This document shows, piece by piece, positions 62,601-64,000 of a stretch of 64,000 nucleotides of DNA. Every line of letters starts with the position of its first letter. The stretch's first letter is position 1. The notes beneath the pieces are model-generated. The model was not told the DNA's origin and ran no database searches. It worked only from the letters and a program-made list of their open reading frames with translations. Both the position numbers and the translations under genes were made by a program. This DNA is from Limnephilus marmoratus (taxonomy: Eukaryota > Arthropoda > Insecta > Trichoptera > Limnephilidae): contig OU862920.1 of the NCBI GenBank assembly GCA_917880885.1, positions 4,588,001 to 4,652,000 on the forward strand, in the 5' to 3' direction.

Positions 62601-63985
62601 TCTAGACAAACCTCAAACCATGAACCCGGGCACCCCTTCTAAGTCACCAAACGTAGCGAACCACTTGGGGTGAGCTTTGGTAGGGGTGTTGGTTATCCAA
62701 TAAATGGTTCCCGGGACGGCGATACATTGAATATCTGGCATGACTGACGTTGGGAAGATCCGTTGTAGGTAACTAGATAACCTCAACACTGATCTTTTTA
62801 GAAAATGTCCACTTATTGGATATTAGAAGTGTGGTCCACACCGATTTCAATGAAAACGGATGTCGCTAATTAACTTTCAAACCGTAAGTCCTATAGGAAG
62901 ATGAATTTCGATATTGGAAAAAGGTTTTATCGATTTCACCCGAAGTAAGGTAAAATTGAACCTATTTCGGATTGTTTTTCCGGTCATCAATCACACACCC
63001 TGTAAGCGGTGAATATATTCCTTTGTAAAAAACGAATGCATAAATCTGTACCCTAGAAGCACACGGATGCAAGTCCAAAATTTGAAGAAATAAGTTTTTG
63101 ATGCAGACTTGAAGTAAATTATCATGTTTATCAGTGGCAGAAAGATACAGGTCCTATCATGAAGAAAAATAGGATTTACAAAAATGTATACGGATACAAC
63201 TACTTTTAATGCAACAACTATCTTAGAAGCAGAAAGATGTACCATGTTTGACTCTTTTTATTGACGCTATTTTTCGTTTCATAGAGTTTCAAATCGCAAC
63301 CGCCAAAGAAGTTTACACTTCAAAAAAGAAAAATTAATCGTGTAAAGCAAAAATTTTTCGTTTGTGTTCAGATTTCCGGTATAGTTTCCATACATAGGTA
63401 CGAAAAAAAGCATCACGTAAAATGACTACAAGTGTGAGTGTGCAAAGGATGTGAGGCGGATCTAGCCAATCTGCTGCACACTACACACTACTACACAGTG
63501 ACAGTGGCCAGACTGCCCAGTACCCAGTCCTGAGTACCACACAGGCAGTAAGCTGGTGACGCCGCACACAAAGACGACCAAAGGAAATTACGGCGCCAAA
63601 AATAGGTAAAAGTATTGTCTTGAAACAATTAAAAAATATTTTTGAAACGTTCTCCATTAACCATTTCATAATCATTCGTAAAAACTTTTTTTGTGAACGC
63701 GACCCAATAGTCTGCGCATGCGCGCCAAGTTGAGATATGTATCGCGCTGCCAAAATTGCTTAGTTGCGCTTCGCTTGTCCTGTTTTCACTATTTTAAAAT
63801 TTAAAAGTTTTCAATATGGATATTGAAGCTTCAGGGATGCACTTTAATAATAGATATAATATATGTTTTAACACTAAGTTTGTTAAGAAAATAAATTGAA
63901 ATTTTTACTTTAACTAGAGTTTATAAAAAAGTTCCACCTAGTCCCACACCATTATTTTACTGGTTCGAAGAAGTACCTTATAAGG
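62601..63985. other. Long spacer
   Basis: 63265-63335 is a scrap of MITE A (TTTCGTTTCATAGAGTTTCA). 63420-63600 is less AT-rich without a recognisable gene. Nothing else is seen. Confidence 0.4.
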
Positions 63986-64000
63986 CAGGGTTTCCCAAAC
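63986..64000 (+). mobile_element. Probable hAT left end cut by the window edge
   Basis: CAGGGTTTCCCAAAC matches the usual CAGGGNTTCCCAAAC start of many hAT elements. The rest lies beyond the window, so this cannot be confirmed. Confidence 0.4.

Overview
This is AT-rich, gene-poor eukaryotic DNA built almost entirely from transposable elements at different stages of decay. Penelope-like elements (PLEs), RTE-type, Jockey/CR1-type and R1/LOA-type non-LTR retrotransposons, mariner, several hAT elements, TTAA- and TAA-flanked elements, tRNA-derived SINEs and foldback elements all occur. That mix, with long empty AT-rich spacers, points to a large arthropod genome, most probably an insect. I cannot name the species. 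There is no bacterial gene organisation and no CRISPR array.

Layout. 0-6 kb: foldback/MITE copies, a reversed SINE, a tRNA-like sequence and two head-to-tail copies of a 655-bp TIR element (family P). 6.2-7.1 kb: a hAT element with perfect 8-bp target duplications and a dead transposase. 7.4-9.5 kb: the only good candidate for a host gene, a minus-strand two-exon model for a secreted or type I membrane protein with a Thr-rich stalk; its intron holds a SINE, a 43-bp minisatellite and a retrotransposon 3' end. 9.7-12.3 kb: an internally deleted mariner and a third P copy carrying a hAT and a poly-A retrotransposon tail. 14-17.2 kb: RT remnants and the largest PLE, with RT and GIY-YIG domains and one in-frame stop. 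17.9-19.0 kb: a long RTE reverse-transcriptase ORF. 20-29 kb: nested DNA elements, including a 1.65-kb hAT with perfect 8-bp duplications, a 2.3-kb TTAA-flanked element between inverted minisatellites, and a three-level nest at 27.1-28.4 kb. 30-48 kb: further hAT, MITE, PLE and SINE pieces, a 35-37 kb foldback and a 252-bp tandem duplication. 50-64 kb: P copy 4, an R1-type tail, a 702-bp hAT, a 46-bp perfect inverted repeat around a ribozyme core, retrotransposon tails, and a cluster of CR1-like fragments whose largest RT ORF spans 60.96-61.95 kb.

Main result. At least five sites carry a complete or nearly complete type-I hammerhead ribozyme core (CUGANGA, a 5-6 bp stem II, GAAAC, a very short stem III and NUH), and four more are decayed. 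Most lie in PLE-type termini. Three loci form inverted pairs or sit inside palindromes (35.5, 44.5 and 53.8 kb). Hammerheads in PLE terminal repeats are known; the density and the inverted arrangements here are what deserve a closer look. All boundaries were read by eye, without database searches.
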